Assembly: GCA_964492775.1 (NCBI GenBank)
Contig: CAZBLH010000017.1
Span: 1 to 43,394 of the forward strand
Direction: 5' to 3'
Length of the DNA stretch: 43,394 bases
Origin: WRDS01 sp964492775
GTDB taxonomy: Bacteria; Actinomycetota; Coriobacteriia; Anaerosomatales; PHET01
The stretch's first letter is position 1. Every line of letters begins with the position of its first letter. The position numbers and the translations under genes were made by a program. The notes beneath the pieces are model-generated. The model was not told the DNA's origin and ran no database searches. It saw only the letters and a list, made by a program, of their open reading frames with translations. Shown here piece by piece: positions 42,698-43,394 of this stretch.

Positions 42698-43248
42698 GCT
42701 GCCCGATCAGCCTGCCGCCAGAGTGCAAGAAGGTAGTGCTCGCCGAGGAGACGATTGCGCGCAGGGTTGCCGAGCTCGGCGCTGAGATCTCGGGCCGACG
42801 TGACGGGTCGTCTCAGCCCCTCCGGCTGGTGACCGTTCTGCGCGGTGGACTCTTCTTCCTTTCGGACCTATGCCGGGCGATCGACGCGGACGTGACGCTC
42901 GATTTCCTCGCAATCTCGCCATACGCCCCGGGACAGGGGGGAGTGGTGAGGGTCACAAAGGACCTGGACGATGACGTGGAGGGCGAGGACGTCCTCCTCG
43001 TAGAGGATGTCGTCGATACGGGGCTGACCGTGAACTACATCCTGAGACAGTTGCGCTCGCGCAATCCTAAGTCGATCGAGGTCTGTACGCTTCTGGACAA
43101 GCCCGCACGGCGAATCGCCGAGGTCCCCGTGGACTACACCGGATTCTCGATGTCCGACCGCTTCCTCGTCGGCTACGGCCTCGACCTGGGTGGCCGGTAC
43201 CGCAATCTGCCCTACATCGCCGAGCTGGAGGCTGCTGCGATCTTGTAG
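42694..43248 (+). CDS. hpt: hypoxanthine phosphoribosyltransferase
   Basis: It salvages hypoxanthine and guanine to IMP and GMP using PRPP. The 184-residue protein has the PRPP loop VLLVEDVVDTGLTVNYIL, the N-terminal VTVLRGGLFFLSDL, and the C-terminal VGYGLDLGGRYRNLPYI that contacts the base. In Bacillus and many actinobacteria hpt lies near tilS and ftsH; here it is followed by an adenine phosphoribosyltransferase gene, forming a purine salvage pair. ATG at 42694 overlaps the preceding stop. Confidence 0.95.
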   Translation: MSCPISLPPECKKVVLAEETIARRVAELGAEISGRRDGSSQPLRLVTVLRGGLFFLSDLCRAIDADVTLDFLAISPYAPGQGGVVRVTKDLDDDVEGEDVLLVEDVVDTGLTVNYILRQLRSRNPKSIEVCTLLDKPARRIAEVPVDYTGFSMSDRFLVGYGLDLGGRYRNLPYIAELEAAAIL

Positions 43249-43337
43249 CTGGAGCCTTGGCGCAGGGAGTGTGGCGTAGGAAGCCGGTGAGCGGTAATCT
43301 TGTACGGTTGCGTTTCGCTGATCCAAAGGAGCTACTT

Positions 43338-43394
43338 GTGGACTTGGAGTCCTATATCAGAGACATCCCGGACTGGCCTGAAGAGGGCGTGATG
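43338..43394 (+). CDS. apt: adenine phosphoribosyltransferase, N-terminal fragment (3' end outside window)
   Basis: Only 19 codons are seen before the window ends. They read V/M-DLESYIRDIPDWPEEGVM, which matches the conserved N terminus of adenine phosphoribosyltransferase (the IRDIPDFPKPG-type motif). GTG at 43338 has AAAGGA seven bases upstream. The position after hpt suits purine salvage. The identification rests on this short segment. Confidence 0.72.
   Translation, partial: MDLESYIRDIPDWPEEGVM

Overview
This window is a 43.4 kb, GC-rich, densely packed chromosomal segment with no phage, transposon or CRISPR content. Gene content points to an anaerobic or facultatively anaerobic member of the Actinomycetota, probably a deep lineage related to Coriobacteriia (the OPB41/Anaerosomatales type). 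The reasons are the actinobacterial nucleoid factor mIHF next to gmk and rpoZ, an FtsR-type MerR regulator following an FHA protein and the glycine cleavage genes (an arrangement also known from mycobacteria), an RsiG-like c-di-GMP/anti-sigma domain, a ferredoxin-dependent 2-oxoacid oxidoreductase, a PyrK-dependent dihydroorotate dehydrogenase and a two-subunit glycine decarboxylase. The taxonomic call is an inference from gene content.

Layout. 1-4441: the end of a pyrimidine operon (carB 3' part, pyrK, pyrD, pyrF, pyrE) with overlapping or nearly touching genes. 4448-8208: mihF, gmk, rpoZ, thiI and a DUF3524 glycosyltransferase related to tRNA-queuosine mannosyltransferase. 8315-11749: a PadR regulator, a HAAS/DUF5808 membrane protein, a PLDc_N-type small membrane protein and an ABC-2 exporter. 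11783-13644: a DJ-1/PfpI protein divergent from an alpha-oxoamine synthase that has its own promoter and palindromic operator candidate. 13780-16505 (minus): korB and a gamma-alpha fused korA. 16642-18236: coaBC and a DUF190 protein. 18386-18462: tRNA-Pro(GGG) with a promoter and a strong terminator.

18625-24561 (minus strand) is the most accessory-looking stretch: four surface or membrane genes, including a BNR-4 propeller joined to three cell-wall-binding type 2 repeats, and a secreted parallel beta-helix-like protein. 24680-28868 holds corA, a CDP-alcohol phosphatidyltransferase and a large nucleotidyltransferase/hexomutase fusion. 29053-35018 has a VanW/G5 envelope protein, phenylacetate-CoA ligase with an ACT protein, a degenerate GGDEF membrane protein that overlaps the ACT gene tail-to-tail, and a D,D-carboxypeptidase.

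35133-40294 is a glycine cleavage operon (gcvT, gcvH, gcvPA, gcvPB) ending in a LipM-type octanoyltransferase that can supply the lipoyl precursor to GcvH. 40409-42223 is a regulatory cluster: RsiG-like protein, a small unknown protein, zinc-ribbon FHA protein and FtsR-like MerR regulator. 42227-43394 holds a small nuclease-like protein, hpt and the start of apt (purine salvage).

The most interesting leads are the RsiG-like protein with a single c-di-GMP signature near glycine cleavage and ftsR, the QTMAN-like glycosyltransferase translationally coupled to thiI, the BNR-4/CWB2 surface locus, and the 121-bp antisense overlap between an ACT gene and a degenerate GGDEF gene. No intergenic stretch exceeds 300 bases; the longest (20949-21212) shows no structure I can name.
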